A program made the translations under genes and the position numbers. 64,000 bases of DNA from Crotalaria pallida. Taxonomy: Eukaryota > Streptophyta > Magnoliopsida > Fabales > Fabaceae. The DNA lies in the NCBI GenBank assembly GCA_037953625.1, contig CM075655.1, forward strand, positions 20,478,001 through 20,542,000, given 5' to 3'. The notes under the pieces were generated by a model. That model was not told the DNA's origin. It worked only from the letters and a program-made list of their open reading frames with translations, and ran no database searches. Positions 1-10,990 of the stretch are shown here, piece after piece (positions within the stretch are counted from its first letter, which is position 1; each line of letters begins with the position of its first letter).

Positions 1-2541
1 ATGAACTACTCTAGGGACAAGATTTGCAACCTGTAAGCATTAAACTCTTTTCAGAGAAAATAAGAACAAACAAAAATGGATGATTTCAACTTGCAAAAAG
101 AAAAGGTTAACAAACCTTTTGCATTGCAGTAGGAATAGTGATAATTTTTTGAATTGCAGAACTAAGCCGCTGTTTGTAATAGGACCAATCAATTATTGAT
201 CGAATGCCAACATCAGATGAGATCTTGCACCATTTTCGGACAAAGTGCTTCATTCTGCCTGCAAACATAGCGTACACGTCCATCTTTAGAATGTAAATAA
301 GAATAAAATTGCTATTTCTCACTTTAAAAAATTACCAGCATCGATCTCAAATATTGCCACAGGAACAGCACGCTCACTTACAGGTGTTCCCTGAAAATAC
401 AATGACCCTTTTAAGCAAATTATTGTGGGTGAATGCAAAAGAGAAAATATTCATGATTTTTTCATCTCACCTTAGGTTCACTTGCAGCGATGTATTGACA
501 TCTAAGACCTTTATCTTTGACCATTTCACCACCTAGAAAGTCAGCAAGACGTCTAGCAGTGGTAACAGCGCAAGACTTCTGTCCGCCATAATCAACTAAA
601 GACTTGCTCATGGTACTTGATTCCGATATATAATCAAGCAACTCACTATCTGCAATATCCTTTCCTTGGTTCTGTATCACAGAATCAGTTGACACGATAC
701 AAAAATTAACTGTATTTAGTTTAAGCAAAGAAATATTAAAGCTCCTAATTCATCAATTGTATATTTGTATTAGACATTAAACCATGGATCTATAGCATAC
801 ATCAAGAAGATCAAGCCAGCTGTTTGCAACTGAAGCGACAGCTGAATAACATTCTTCTAAAGTTGAGCCATGGAGAAACTTGTCAAAAAGCTCAGCCCGC
901 AACAAGAAATGTGTTTCACTTAAGAAAAAAGAAACAAAAGAAATTGCCAGCGTTAATATTTAGTAAATGCAACATCTCCCTCTTTGACTAGTTTTAGTGC
1001 CACGGATGCATACATCCTTATTTATCAGCCTTTCTTTAAACGCTCTTTTAGCCTTGATTGTTGCTCTGACTTGGGCAGGTCAAGAAAAGACTTTGATGGC
1101 CTCTCATCATCAGCTCCATCAACAAACTCAGACTCTATCTGCTTCTTTACATGATAATAGTCACTAGAAGATTCAAAAGAAAAGTTTTGGTAAATCATAA
1201 ATCGTTTTTTAAATTTCCAGAGGTGTGGCCAAATAAATTTGCAATGCATCAAACATTAACCAAAAAGAAAAGTATACATTTTCTTTGCCATGAATGTTTC
1301 TCCACGCCAAACCCACTCAAGCTTTCGTAAACAAGTTTTTCCAGGACGGTTGAAATCACATGCGGTGCAAACCTCATCCGTAACAATTGATGGTGGCTAA
1401 AATTAAGAGGAAAAACCTTCACTTATGGGAAGGGGGATACATAATCATTAGGAAATCATAACTCGGGAGGATACTCCAAGTAACACACAACAAGAAGAAA
1501 ACGTAAATATCCTTAAAATTATCCTTAAATTATCTCCAAACATTTTTCTTGAAATACTTATCGCATTAAAATTGTAGCCATATAAAGCAAAGAAACCATT
1601 CTGACAATATGTTGGGATGCATTGCCTCAGTCACCAATCACTGGTGTGTATAACCAAAACACTTCATGCCCACAACTATGAGTTTTTCCAGCATGCTGAA
1701 GACTACATAAATCCCATTAAATATGCTTCAAATTGCTTATTGTAGTAATCCTTATCTATTGCTAGTCCTATTCGCATTTTTAAAAAATCCAGCCCAACAA
1801 AATTGGAGAATAGCATTGATATTGGAAAAATTTCATATCAAAACCAGGGATATACACACAATGTGATGCAAGAACAGCAGACTTCAAAAGGAAAAAAATA
1901 ATTATCTCATTTTGTTTCTCAATATGTTTTCTATTTTGACCCTTAAATTCTTAAAATTTTTTGGAGAAGACTTAATTATCAGCTAACAAAATCCTAAAGT
2001 AAACATGGGCGGTATCCTGCTACATAACAATAACAATATTATAAATTTATAATTACAAACCTCATCATTCCTGAAGCCGGTTTGTTAAAATTATGTTTGG
2101 ATACATAGCAGCTACATCCAGATGATAAATGAGGGGGCATTCTTCACGTATTGGCTCATCTCGTAATTTTATCAGTTGCATGCATAGGGAAAAATAGATC
2201 ATAATAATTTCTTATTGATGACAAGCATATTGTAAAGTTTTACACCATATTTGACAAATATACAAATTTTAGTCTATGAGTTGGCATATGAATATCAAAG
2301 AAAAAAGATTATAAACAAAATCAAACAATTAATGAACAAATATAACAAACAATTAAATGAGAGATTTACACACAATTATAATCAAGTAATGAAACAATAA
2401 TTTGGCCACACAAAAATCAGTCAGTACCTTTTCCATGATAGCATCCTTTACTTCATCATAATTGGAGACAGATTCCAAATCCATCTTGCCCTCTACTCTT
2501 ATAGCATATTGAAGATCTCGATCGAGGTTGTTGATCAATTG
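1..2541 (-). pseudogene. POL2: DNA polymerase epsilon catalytic subunit fragment, broken
   Basis: Nine minus-strand exon-like blocks match the plant replicative polymerase epsilon catalytic subunit, a nuclear B-family DNA polymerase. Exons: 2428-2541 (LINNLDRDLQYAIRVEGK), 2071-2175 (motif A, DVAAMYPNI), 1278-1396 (TDEVCTACDFNRPGKTC), 1031-1163 (SKSFLDLPK), 801-896 (AELFDKFLHGSTLEE), 471-671, 336-390, 116-258 and 1-30, which runs off the window. Phases agree at the junctions that can still be checked, yet the locus is broken. The exon at 2175 is preceded by AA instead of AG, its donor after 2071 reads GA, the donor after 1031 reads GG, and the acceptor before 896 reads GG. Between 1031 and 896 only 134 bp remain where the family has roughly 280 residues, including motif B (NSFYGY) and motif C (DTDG). 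The upstream exonuclease domain is absent; an H3 fragment lies there instead. It cannot encode a polymerase. Identification rests on remembered family sequence. Confidence 0.85.
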
Positions 2542-2634
2542 CTGAAACCATAACATGGCAGTCAGTGAAGTATCATACTTACAGAATTATCATAGACTCA
2601 GGAATTACAAAGAAGCATAGTTGAGTTATTTAAA

Positions 2635-2698
2635 AAATATGCAGTAGATAATTTTAAGTCCCCACAACAAATATGCAGTAGATAATTTTAAGTCCCCA
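2635..2698. repeat. 30-bp direct duplication
   Basis: A 30-base stretch beginning AAATATGCAGTAGATAATTT occurs at 2635-2664 and again at 2669-2698 with a four-base spacer. It lies in the non-coding gap between the polymerase and histone fragments and has no visible function. Confidence 0.8.
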
Positions 2699-2911
2699 TT
2701 CCATTTTCATATATTTTTCCACACAACAACATTCTTTATGCATGTGCTCACTAGTTGCAATCTCTAATCTCTCTTTATGTGTGGATGAAAACAAGGGAAC
2801 ATCAAAATATGCAAAAAAGACACCATTAACTTTAGTTGAAAAAGCATAACAAGATTTTATTTTTGGGCAAAGCAACATATAATGAGACTACCAACAAAAC
2901 TAACACAATAC

Positions 2912-3172
2912 CTTGAAATCCTGAGCAATTTCAGGAACCAACCTCTGGAAAGGAAGCTTCTTGATGAGTAATAATTCAATACTCTTCTGGTATTTCCTAA
3001 TCTCACTGTTTATATTACAAAACAGCCAATCAAATACAAGCCCCAAAAATAAATGAACACAAGTAACTAGCAATTGTAAAGTTAAATTGCAGGACTCACC
3101 GAAGAGCAACAGTTCAAGGACGATATCGGTAAGGCTTCTTCACTCCATCAGTGGTTGGTGCAGACTTTCAAA
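2912..3172 (-). pseudogene. Histone H3.3-like fragment, broken
   Basis: Two minus-strand exons match the middle of histone H3. The first (3100-3172) reads KSAPTTDGVKKPYRYRP, a stop (TGA where the family has Gly), then TVALR. The second (2912-3005) reads EIRKYQKSIELLLIKKLPF and continues QRLVPEIAQDFK. The Ser in KSAPTT suggests the replication-independent H3.3 class rather than H3.1. Canonical GT and AG borders flank the 94-bp intron and the phase fits, so this derives from an intron-containing gene rather than a processed copy. Lesions are the stop codon, one extra residue in the STELLIRKLPF segment and Arg-to-Pro before EIAQDF. The N-terminal tail and the last exon (histone-fold C half) are not found nearby. 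It lies directly upstream of the polymerase fragment on the same strand; the two are unrelated genes, so this juxtaposition is not ancestral. Confidence 0.8.
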
Positions 3173-3416
3173 CTGAAAGCAAAAGAAACATAACTAACAG
3201 TTACTCCAAATATTCAAATACAGAAACACTCATTAACTGAACTAACCAAAAAATCAAAACAAAAAAGAAGAATTTGAAAAGAAAGCAAAAACTCGAAAAA
3301 GAAGAATTACACAAAACCGAACCCAAACAAATACTCAAAAAAAAAAAAAAAAATAAAGCTTCAACCAAAACAATACCTTATCGCCAACTAAACCAAAAGG
3401 CAGCATAACCAAAACG

Positions 3417-3835
3417 CAAGGAGGGAGACTGAAATCGTGGCAGGGAAGTTAGGGATTTAGGGATTTAGGGATTTAGTGAAATTGAAGCAGGGAAGGAGGG
3501 AATGATGAGGGAGGAGGACGTGAAGGAGGGAGACGGTGGTGAAGGAGGGCGACGGTGGTGAAATGAGGTGGTGATGAAGTTAGGGATTTAGGGATTTAGT
3601 GAATGAGAAGGGAAGAGAGTGAGATGAGAGTGAGATTAGGGTTCAAGAAATTGAAAAGCGAAAAGAGAAAGGAGGGAGCCCGTGGGGAAGGAGGGAGGCG
3701 GAGGTGAAGGAGGGCGACGGTGGTGAGGAGGGCGGCGGTGGTGAAAGGTTAAAGGAGAAGGGAAGGGTGAAAAGAGAAGGAAAACGTAAAGAAAGGAAGC
3801 AGCGGGAGTAAAGAAAGGAAGTAGAGGGAGTGTGA
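3417..3835. repeat. Purine-rich low-complexity tract with telomere-like GGGATTTA repeats
   Basis: The + strand is almost all G and A, with repeats of GGAGGG and GACGGTGGTGAAGGAGG. Runs of GGGATTTA occur at about 3449-3476 and 3580-3599, and a single TTAGGGTT at about 3635. Read on the minus strand this is a pyrimidine-rich leader with CCCTAAA-like boxes, the kind found in promoters and 5' leaders of plant histone and replication genes. It may therefore be captured upstream DNA of the H3 or polymerase fragment. Minus-strand proline-rich reading frames here are composition artefacts. Confidence 0.6.
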
Positions 3836-4106
3836 AAATTTCGCGGCTGGTGCCATAAAATTCATCAGCTACGGAATATTTCCTAGCAAACAAATCTGCT
3901 ACGGAATTTTATATTGTTATCAATATTCCCTAGCTAAAGCGTAGTTGTTCCATAGTTGTTTTTCATATAATAAGTGTATTTTATACTATTGAAAACTAAC
4001 TACGAAAATTAATTTCGTATCTATTCTATAGCTGATTTGCTATGAAATTGCTAGGAAATTATTCCGTAGCAAATTTCCGTAGCTATTCGCGAAAATTCTT
4101 GTAGTG
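3836..4106 (-). mobile_element. CACTA-type transposon terminus
   Basis: Read on the minus strand from 4106, the sequence begins CACTACAAGAATTTTCGCG, the terminal signature of plant CACTA (En/Spm-like) DNA transposons. The next 270 bp hold repeated subterminal motifs of the form GCTACGGAA or its complement (around 3868, 3900, 4060, 4075), as expected for transposase-binding subterminal repeats. Directly outside, the sequence becomes Copia reverse transcriptase in the middle of the codons for MDVKS, so the element inserted there or a rearrangement ends there. The other terminus is not seen and would lie left of the window. If so, the polymerase and histone fragments lie inside the element. No transposase is visible. 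Confidence 0.72.
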
Positions 4107-4464
4107 GATGTTAAGAGTGCGTTCCTTAAGTTTACATTCAAGAGGAAGTGTATGTTTCACAACAACCTGGATTTGAAGATTTTGAAAATCCAGATTATGT
4201 CTTCAAGCTGAAAAAGGCTTTATATGGTCTTAATCAAGCCCCTAGAGCTTAGTATGATCGTTTGAGCACTTTTTTACTTGAAAAAGGTTTTAAAAGAGGT
4301 GTTGTGGATACTATACTTTTTATTGAAAAATCGGTTAAGGACATACTCTTAATGCAAATATATGTAGATGATATCATTTTTGGTGCTACTAACAAAAATT
4401 TGTGCAAGAAATTTTCAGCAATCATGCAAAGCGAGTTTGAAATGTCAATGATGGGGGAACTCAT
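4107..4464 (+). pseudogene. SIRE-type Copia reverse transcriptase fragment A
   Basis: The fragment encodes part of a Ty1/Copia reverse transcriptase: LKKALYGLNQAPRA, then IYVDDIIFGATNKNLCKKF with the catalytic YVDD motif, ending EFEMSMMGELI. A one-base loss near 4130 shifts the frame, and Trp in RAWYDR is a stop (TAG, about 4249). It closely resembles the longer copy at 15800-16570. Both end at the same junction with an Athila LTR (CTCAT followed by TGTTGGACTACC), so the two are related by duplication rather than independent insertion. The left end is cut by the CACTA terminus. Confidence 0.85.
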
Positions 4465-7400
4465 TGTTGGACTACCAGAAAGTATACCGGATCGACAAGT
4501 AATATAGTCAATAAGACCAGATATCATCCTTCAGGGATTGCAAATTGTTCAATTAATTTTCACCAAAGAGTAGTTAAAATCAAAATCTATAAGTTTGTAA
4601 CTAATTAATTAAGATTGATTTGAACTAAAAACAGAAAATAAATTAAAAACAGAAATTAAATAGAAGTTGTGAGCAATTTGAGAAAGATGTTAGGAACATG
4701 GTTTCATTGTATGACGTTGTTTATTTATCATGAATCTCTGTTTTTCCCTAAATCAAGAACAAATCCTAAGGTAGTAACTACTAGATTCCTCTTATGCAAT
4801 TACTGTTTATTATTCAATTTGATAACACTTAATCCCTTAAGTAATTAAACGATTGAATAACAATTAATTAGAACAGTGGAATTTATAACAAGTTATATAA
4901 TTACACAAAAGTATCCTTACAAGTTGAATAATTACACTGTTTGATTGAAAGGCCTATTCTAATTCCTAATCTCTCAATTGAAGAATTAGAGATCCAAAAC
5001 ATAGATTAGCTACTTCTAAGCATAACAGTGAAAATACAATCAAACACTTGATTTAGAAACGGAAAAACATCACTTCATGAAATCAATAAACTAATCCATA
5101 CAAATTCACCGATTTCTAACACGAGGGTTTTAGTTACACATTAAGAAAATAAGAACAAAAGCAATAGAAGAATACATGATTACCATGGAAAAGCCTTGGA
5201 TCTTCCAATCCTTGATCTTCTCCTCTTCTAAAACTCTCTAAAATTATGTAATCTCCCTCTCTAAAATTAAAGCTATCTAACCTAGTTCTAAAACCTATAT
5301 TTAAAAGCTAAAATGAAATCCTAATCAAACCCCTCAGAAAATAAGCAAAACAGGCCCAATTCGGGTTCCCACGACACACGCGCGCCTGGGCACGCCAGGC
5401 CTCATGCTTGGGTGCGCCAGACATCTGATTGTGTATTTTCTCGCTGCAAGCACGCCTGGGCGCGGCCTCCATGCGCCTGGTGTAACATCCCACATTTTCT
5501 GGACTCAAATAGATCAATAAGATTTTATTTAAAAAGGATTTTCAGAATTTAAGAAAGATTTTCAGCTGAATGTTTTAGCAAATGATTTTTATTTGAGTTT
5601 GATTTCAAGAAAACCAAGTTATGATTTTGTTATTTGAGATTTCTTAAAGAGATGAATTTTCTTTTATGATCAAAATGAGTTTGGCAACTTTGAAAGTGCA
5701 TATCTTTTCAACCGTTTTTCAGAAAATTATGATCTTTATATGAAAACGATCGCGTTGAAAAGTAGAATTTGAATATGTGATTTTTATAATTTTCTTGATT
5801 GATTTTAAAAAATTTATTTTTGAGTATTTGAAGGACGAATTTCTTTTAGTATTAAGTGATGAAAATGATTTGAGGTTTTAAATGAATTGTTTCTTTTGAA
5901 GATCTTTGATTTATGTGAAAATATGGTTTTTATAAAATAAAGTAAAGCTTATTTTTGTAGTTAAATTGGTACGGTTTATTGATTTCCTTAAGGATTGTCT
6001 CTTTGAAATCTTTAAGTTTGTGAGCATGTGTGTTTTTGTGCAATGAATTATATGTGAAATTTAATTACTGAATTTAAGATGAATGAATGCATGAATTGTG
6101 TGAATGAGAAGGTGTGTATGATGCATGTTTTGAGTGTGAAATATAATGTCCTAAGGTGTTGTATGTATGTTTAAATATGTGTTAAGTATATGCATTATTC
6201 CATGACATAATGCTATGTGTTTGTTATGACAAAATGAAAATAAATTGCATGTGTATGTGTGTATGTGTGTGGTTCGGCCAAGCATAAGATAAGAGGACCA
6301 AATAGGAGTGCATTTTCTTATGCATTAAGAAAGTGAAAATTTAATAGGAAATTAGAAGAAAATAAGTAGAAAACTAGGTGGTGTGAGTCATGATGCCTAG
6401 AGAGACTTTTCCTACACCTTGTCTCTCCCTTGATAAGACCCTTCCCATGCAACATTTTGGTTAGACCCAATTGCCCATGAACCAACACCTTGAACCGAGG
6501 ACAAAAGAGGAAAATTACCCATCCTTGCTTTGCCCTTAAAACCGTGTGAGTGGGAGGAGTGTTGGCTAGTTCATTTTCTTCACTTTCTTCACAATTCCAA
6601 ACACTTAGTCCCAAGAGCACCATCAAGCTCTTGAGACATAGAGAGAAAAGAGAGCTAGGCCGTAAGAGAAGAAGAGAAAAAGAAGAGTGAAAACCCAAAC
6701 TTCTTAACCCAAACCCCTTTGATTTCTTTCTCAACCACATTCTTCTTCAAAGATCAAGAATAAAACCACCCATCAAGCCTAAAGGAGAGGAGGCCGAAGC
6801 AAACCCTAGGAGGAGAAGGAGAGAAGGATTTGAAGATTTAAGTTAGAGTCTTGATTTAAGGTAGTTATTTAAGAAAGTTTAATGTAATAATTTTAGTTTT
6901 GTAAAGGACTTTATAATGGACTTTGTTTAAGTTTAATTTTCGTGATGCATGTGTTTATTTTCTTATGATCTTGAAGTTTAAATACTTTGCATGTTAATTT
7001 TGTGGCTTGATCTTGAATGTTTGTACTTGGAAGCTTTGATCTTTAACTTGTTCTTCACGGTTTTGTCTAGGATTTGAGTTTAAGTTTATGTTTTTGCTTT
7101 GATCTTCTTTTGCATGTCTTGATCTATGGTTGATCTTTGAGAAAACATGAAGCTTGAGTTTTGTATGTTTGTTTTGAGTGCAAAGTCTTAATTTTCTTTG
7201 ATGTATGTCACGGTTTTCAAAAGAAAATAGGACTAACAAGCTTTAAAAATGATTTTTAGTGTAAAAAGAATTTGAATCAAGATTTTGTGTGTGTGATGAT
7301 GATGGTGATGATTCGGTTGGTACTTTGAGAAAGAAAATGTTGTTTTAAAAAGTTTTGCATGATATGATTTATGAGTTTTGATCTTTGCATGTGAAAATAA

Positions 7401-9124
7401 AATTGTAAGATCTTGCCTTTATGCATGAGATCATTCGGCCAAACCTAGGAAGAATAGAAAACCATGATTGATTATTATTTTAGCTGCATGCATGATGAGA
7501 TTTATGTGATTTAAATATTTAAAGTGCATGCATGAAATTTTTAGAGGTTAGAGATTTTGATATGATTCTTGATGTATTGGGAATTGATTAGAACTTGTTG
7601 AACTTTGGTGGAGCTCACGGTTTTCCCTTTTATAAACATCAAACTTGTTCATTTTATTTTACATGTATGTTTATTGATGAATTTATGAATTTTGAACCCA
7701 TAAGAGCTTGAATCTTTGATTAAGAACTTAAAAGTGATTTTTCATGTTCCATTCGGTTTTGAAACAAATCATTTTTTTTATTTTTCTTATGTGATATTGT
7801 TTGAGTAAACCTTGAATAAAAGAAGTTTAATTGGTGTATGAATGTATTTTTCTTTATGTTCTATTCGGTTTTGGTATAAAAATAAAAGAAATAAATTGAT
7901 TTCTCCTTTGTATGTTGATTTAAATAATGTTAGCATTATTTTGAGTAAGTGTGTTCTTTTTCTTTAATCAATATTAGATTGTGATTTTTAAGAGTAGGAT
8001 GATGTATTTTGTTTTTCATAGATGCATGTTTTGTTCAAGTGTTAGTAATCATTAGTGTTTGAATATAAACCTTGTCTTATGTGTGATAAGATTCAGCCAT
8101 GTATAGAAAATAGGAGCATGTGTTTGATTCTTGTCTTATGTGCATGGATGATGAATGGTTTGTAATATTAAATATATGTGTGTGTTTGAATGATTTGAAT
8201 GTTTAATATTTTTTTAAAGGTTTTTGATTTAATCCTTGTGTTGTTTTCTTTTGATTTAATTTGGTTTTGAAGAAAATAAAGTGAGTAAAATGATTTGGTT
8301 AATTAAAAAAAAGTATTGTCTTGAAAAAGATTTTCATATGATTTCTGAAGTTCATGGTTTTAATTTAACAAATGATTTTTATAAGAAAACCTTAAGGTAA
8401 ATGTGGCCTTTATAAGAGCCAAGGAATTATTCATGTTTTATTAAGCAAGTATTTGAAAAGAATATTATGAGTTTTTTAATTCTTAAGTATGTGGCTAAAG
8501 AAATGTTTTTACTTGATCCTGATTATGAATTAAAACCAAAGTGATTTTCAAATAAGAAATTTTGGTAATGATATCTTGTTTTCGAAATAATTTTATAAGA
8601 TTGATTTTAACAAGAGAGAATTATTTGAGTTCTAGTAACAATCGGGAAGCAGTTACGAGCGTCGCGTCGGGAACCAAGGAGCGTCGTGAGAATTATCGTC
8701 AGTCGAGGTGAGAGAGAAGTTTCCCCCAAACACCGTGGTATTTAGGTAACATATTAAGTGTTTCGACCATCTCAAAAGTCGAAACTTAGAGGTCCTGAGT
8801 CAGTATGAGTAGGTAATAAGTTTAATTGATGATGTTTGAATGCTAGTATATTATTTGTTTGCTTTTATTATGCATGATAAGATCTGAACTGTTGTGGGTT
8901 ACAATAATGCTGTGAATAATAATGAATAAGAAGAATAAAAGAAATGTGAGATAAAGTAAGAGAAAGATGCATGACGTTGTCGGGGAAAAGATCAAGTGAT
9001 GAAAGCGATGAGATGAGCCAGAGCTTGGGGAAAGAATGATGATATGATTGCTTTCTGAGGTCGAGCTATGAGGAGATGGAATGTTGAGGTTGTCGAGGAA
9101 ACACCATGTTATTTTGAGGAAACC

Positions 9125-9440
9125 ATGAAACGATATTTTTGAAAAAGTTTTACAAAAGGCTATTTTTGAAAAAGATTTGTGAAACATTTTTTTTGAAAAA
9201 GGTTTATGAAACATTATTTTTGAAAGGATTTTGTGAAACCTTATTTTTGGAAAAGGATTTGTGAAACTCTATTTTTGAAATAATTTGAGAAATGTTATTT
9301 TGAAAAGAGTTTGTGAAACCCTATTTTTGAAGAAAGATTGTGAAACATTATTTTTTTGAGAACATTTGTGAAATCTTATTTTTGAAAGGAATTTATGAAA
9401 CATGATTTTGAAGGAATGATGAAACACTTTTTTTGAGAAA
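9125..9440 (+). repeat. Degenerate ~30-bp tandem repeat in the giant LTR
   Basis: About ten imperfect units of the form TATTTTTGAAAAAGGTTTGTGAAACAT follow each other. A similar array, reverse complemented, lies at the matching position in both LTRs of the element at 34387-47052 (about 35900-36250 and 42855-43205), so the array is a shared trait of the family. Confidence 0.75.
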
Positions 9441-9774
9441 TTTGGAAAGAAGGAGAAACGAGATGTGGACTTGTCAAGGAAAACCCCGCTTTGTGCTAAG
9501 TTGAGAAAAGAGATGTTTTGAGAGGATTAGTGGTCGGGACTCGTTGAAGGGATGCACTAAGGATGAGCCGACCAATAGGATTAAGACCTTTAATTAAATC
9601 ATTAAAATACTTTTAAAAGACATGGATTAACGCGGTGAGTTATGAGTGTAACCGAAGTAGTGGAGAGGAAGGAACCATGAGTATCTGCGGATACTCAGGA
9701 GAAGATTGCATTAGGGGAGGACGATGATGGTGAAACGTCAAGAAGTCTAGAGTATGTTCTAGGCGGAACAAATT

Positions 9775-10095
9775 CCACATGTGGCGTACGAACGTGGTAG
9801 GGACTGGGTCCAATGTCGTGGTGAGTTCTGCTTTGCAAACTAGAATCAGTACTGTCGCCCCCTAGATTGCAAATCTTGAACAGTGAGAGGGACTGGATTG
9901 GGGCATCTTGATTGCCACTGTACCGAGTTTTCTACAGTGTGCGTTGAATATGTATATATGAATTGAATTGATATGATTGAGGCTGTAGACCTCCTGGCTT
10001 GGAGCCAATTGATTGTGAGACAGTTGTCGTGCCCGCACGGTAAAGGTCCTGTACTCCTGTTTGCTTCCGACTAGGTTGGATGGATGACCGAGATG
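9775..10095 (+). other. Conserved blocks shared among giant LTRs
   Basis: Two stretches, about 9775-9905 (CCACATGTGGCG through GTCGCCCCCTAGATTGCAAA) and about 10020-10095 (GTCGTGCCCGCACGGTAAAG through GGTTGGATGGATGACC), match the reverse complement of 35395-35525 and 35225-35310 almost base for base, while the surrounding LTR is much more diverged. In the copies at 35286-35522 and 42246-42482 the block is open as a 78-codon frame, but here the same frame has stops, so conservation at the nucleotide level is more likely than protein coding. Confidence 0.65.
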
Positions 10096-10564
10096 TAGAC
10101 GTGTGTGCTAACTTCGAGAGCGATTTTCCTCAATGATGATTAAATTTCCCTCGCATCATTGACGGACACGTATTCATAAAACTTAATTAAGAATAGAGGA
10201 AAGACTTATATATATATAAATGTAGTTGAAAATAATCCTTGAATGAAAGCATGGAGGAGGATGAGATTGTGTGGTGGTGATGAAATCAGAGTTGCGCAGC
10301 AGAAGGGATTTATGGAATGTGAGGTGGATATGCTTAAGGTATTGAGAAAAGAAGGGAACGGAATAGAGTAAGTGTTTGTATGTTAAAGGTATGGACAACT
10401 ATGAGTGCTTTTATATGTTGTTTGCTTGCATGTTTTGTTTATCCTTAATATCTTGCCTACTGTAATTCCACACTGTTGGCATCACATGCTTGGGAATACT
10501 TACTCTCTCGAATTCTTCTGTCTGTGTCTATGTATCTATCCATATGTTGTCAACCCTTTAGTCC

Positions 10565-10990
10565 ATGGATCAGGTTAAGTTTACATTCGTCATCCGAGAC
10601 GAAGGTAGATGGGAAGTGAACTACAGAGGTTGGGAGTGGCGTGGAGTCACTGAGGTTCGTATCTTTGACCCCAACCATACCCTTCAAGGAACAGCACCTG
10701 ATACTCGCACTTGTCGCTTCGTGCTCGCAGATTTGCTGACTGGTGGACCAGCTGACTATCATGGTGGGCATCCGATGCCTTTGCCTGCACGGATTGATCC
10801 CGAGGCTGAGGAATTGGAGGAGTTGGATGAGGCTTTGAACGACCTACCGGACGAGGCATTCGAGGCTATGCAAGAGAGTGAACCAGAGGAAGACCCAGAG
10901 GAGGACCTTGATGAAGATTTTCCGAAGGCAGATGTGATTGAGATCGACCCGAGCGAGGCACCTCCCGTGGATCTGTCGATTTCAGCTTAA
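10565..10990 (+). CDS. Acidic 141-residue ORF inside a giant solo LTR, unknown
   Basis: The frame opens at ATG 10565 and closes at TAA 10988-10990, 141 codons. I do not recognise the protein. The first half is mixed (VIRDEGRWEVNYRGWEWRGV, then a LADLLTGGPADYHGGHP stretch). The second half is strongly acidic, with runs of Glu and Asp between about residues 80 and 130 (EEDPEEDLDEDFPKAD). No signal peptide, membrane segment or known retroelement motif is visible. It is far more GC-rich than the flanking LTR, which argues for past coding constraint or foreign origin. It lies downstream of the conserved blocks, near the LTR 3' end. The related LTRs carry only a diverged 97-codon frame at the matching place (34768-35061, 41728-42021, minus strand). 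Expression is unknown. Confidence 0.35.
   Translation: MDQVKFTFVIRDEGRWEVNYRGWEWRGVTEVRIFDPNHTLQGTAPDTRTCRFVLADLLTGGPADYHGGHPMPLPARIDPEAEELEELDEALNDLPDEAFEAMQESEPEEDPEEDLDEDFPKADVIEIDPSEAPPVDLSISA

Noticed and set aside
960..1010. Short minus-strand reading ASVALKLVKEGDVA as another polymerase exon
   Set aside because: It does not match the family segment expected there and lacks splice borders; likely chance in the shortened intron.
3636..3893. Proline-rich 85-codon frame
   Set aside because: It starts in CACTA subterminal DNA and reads through the purine tract; no independent support.
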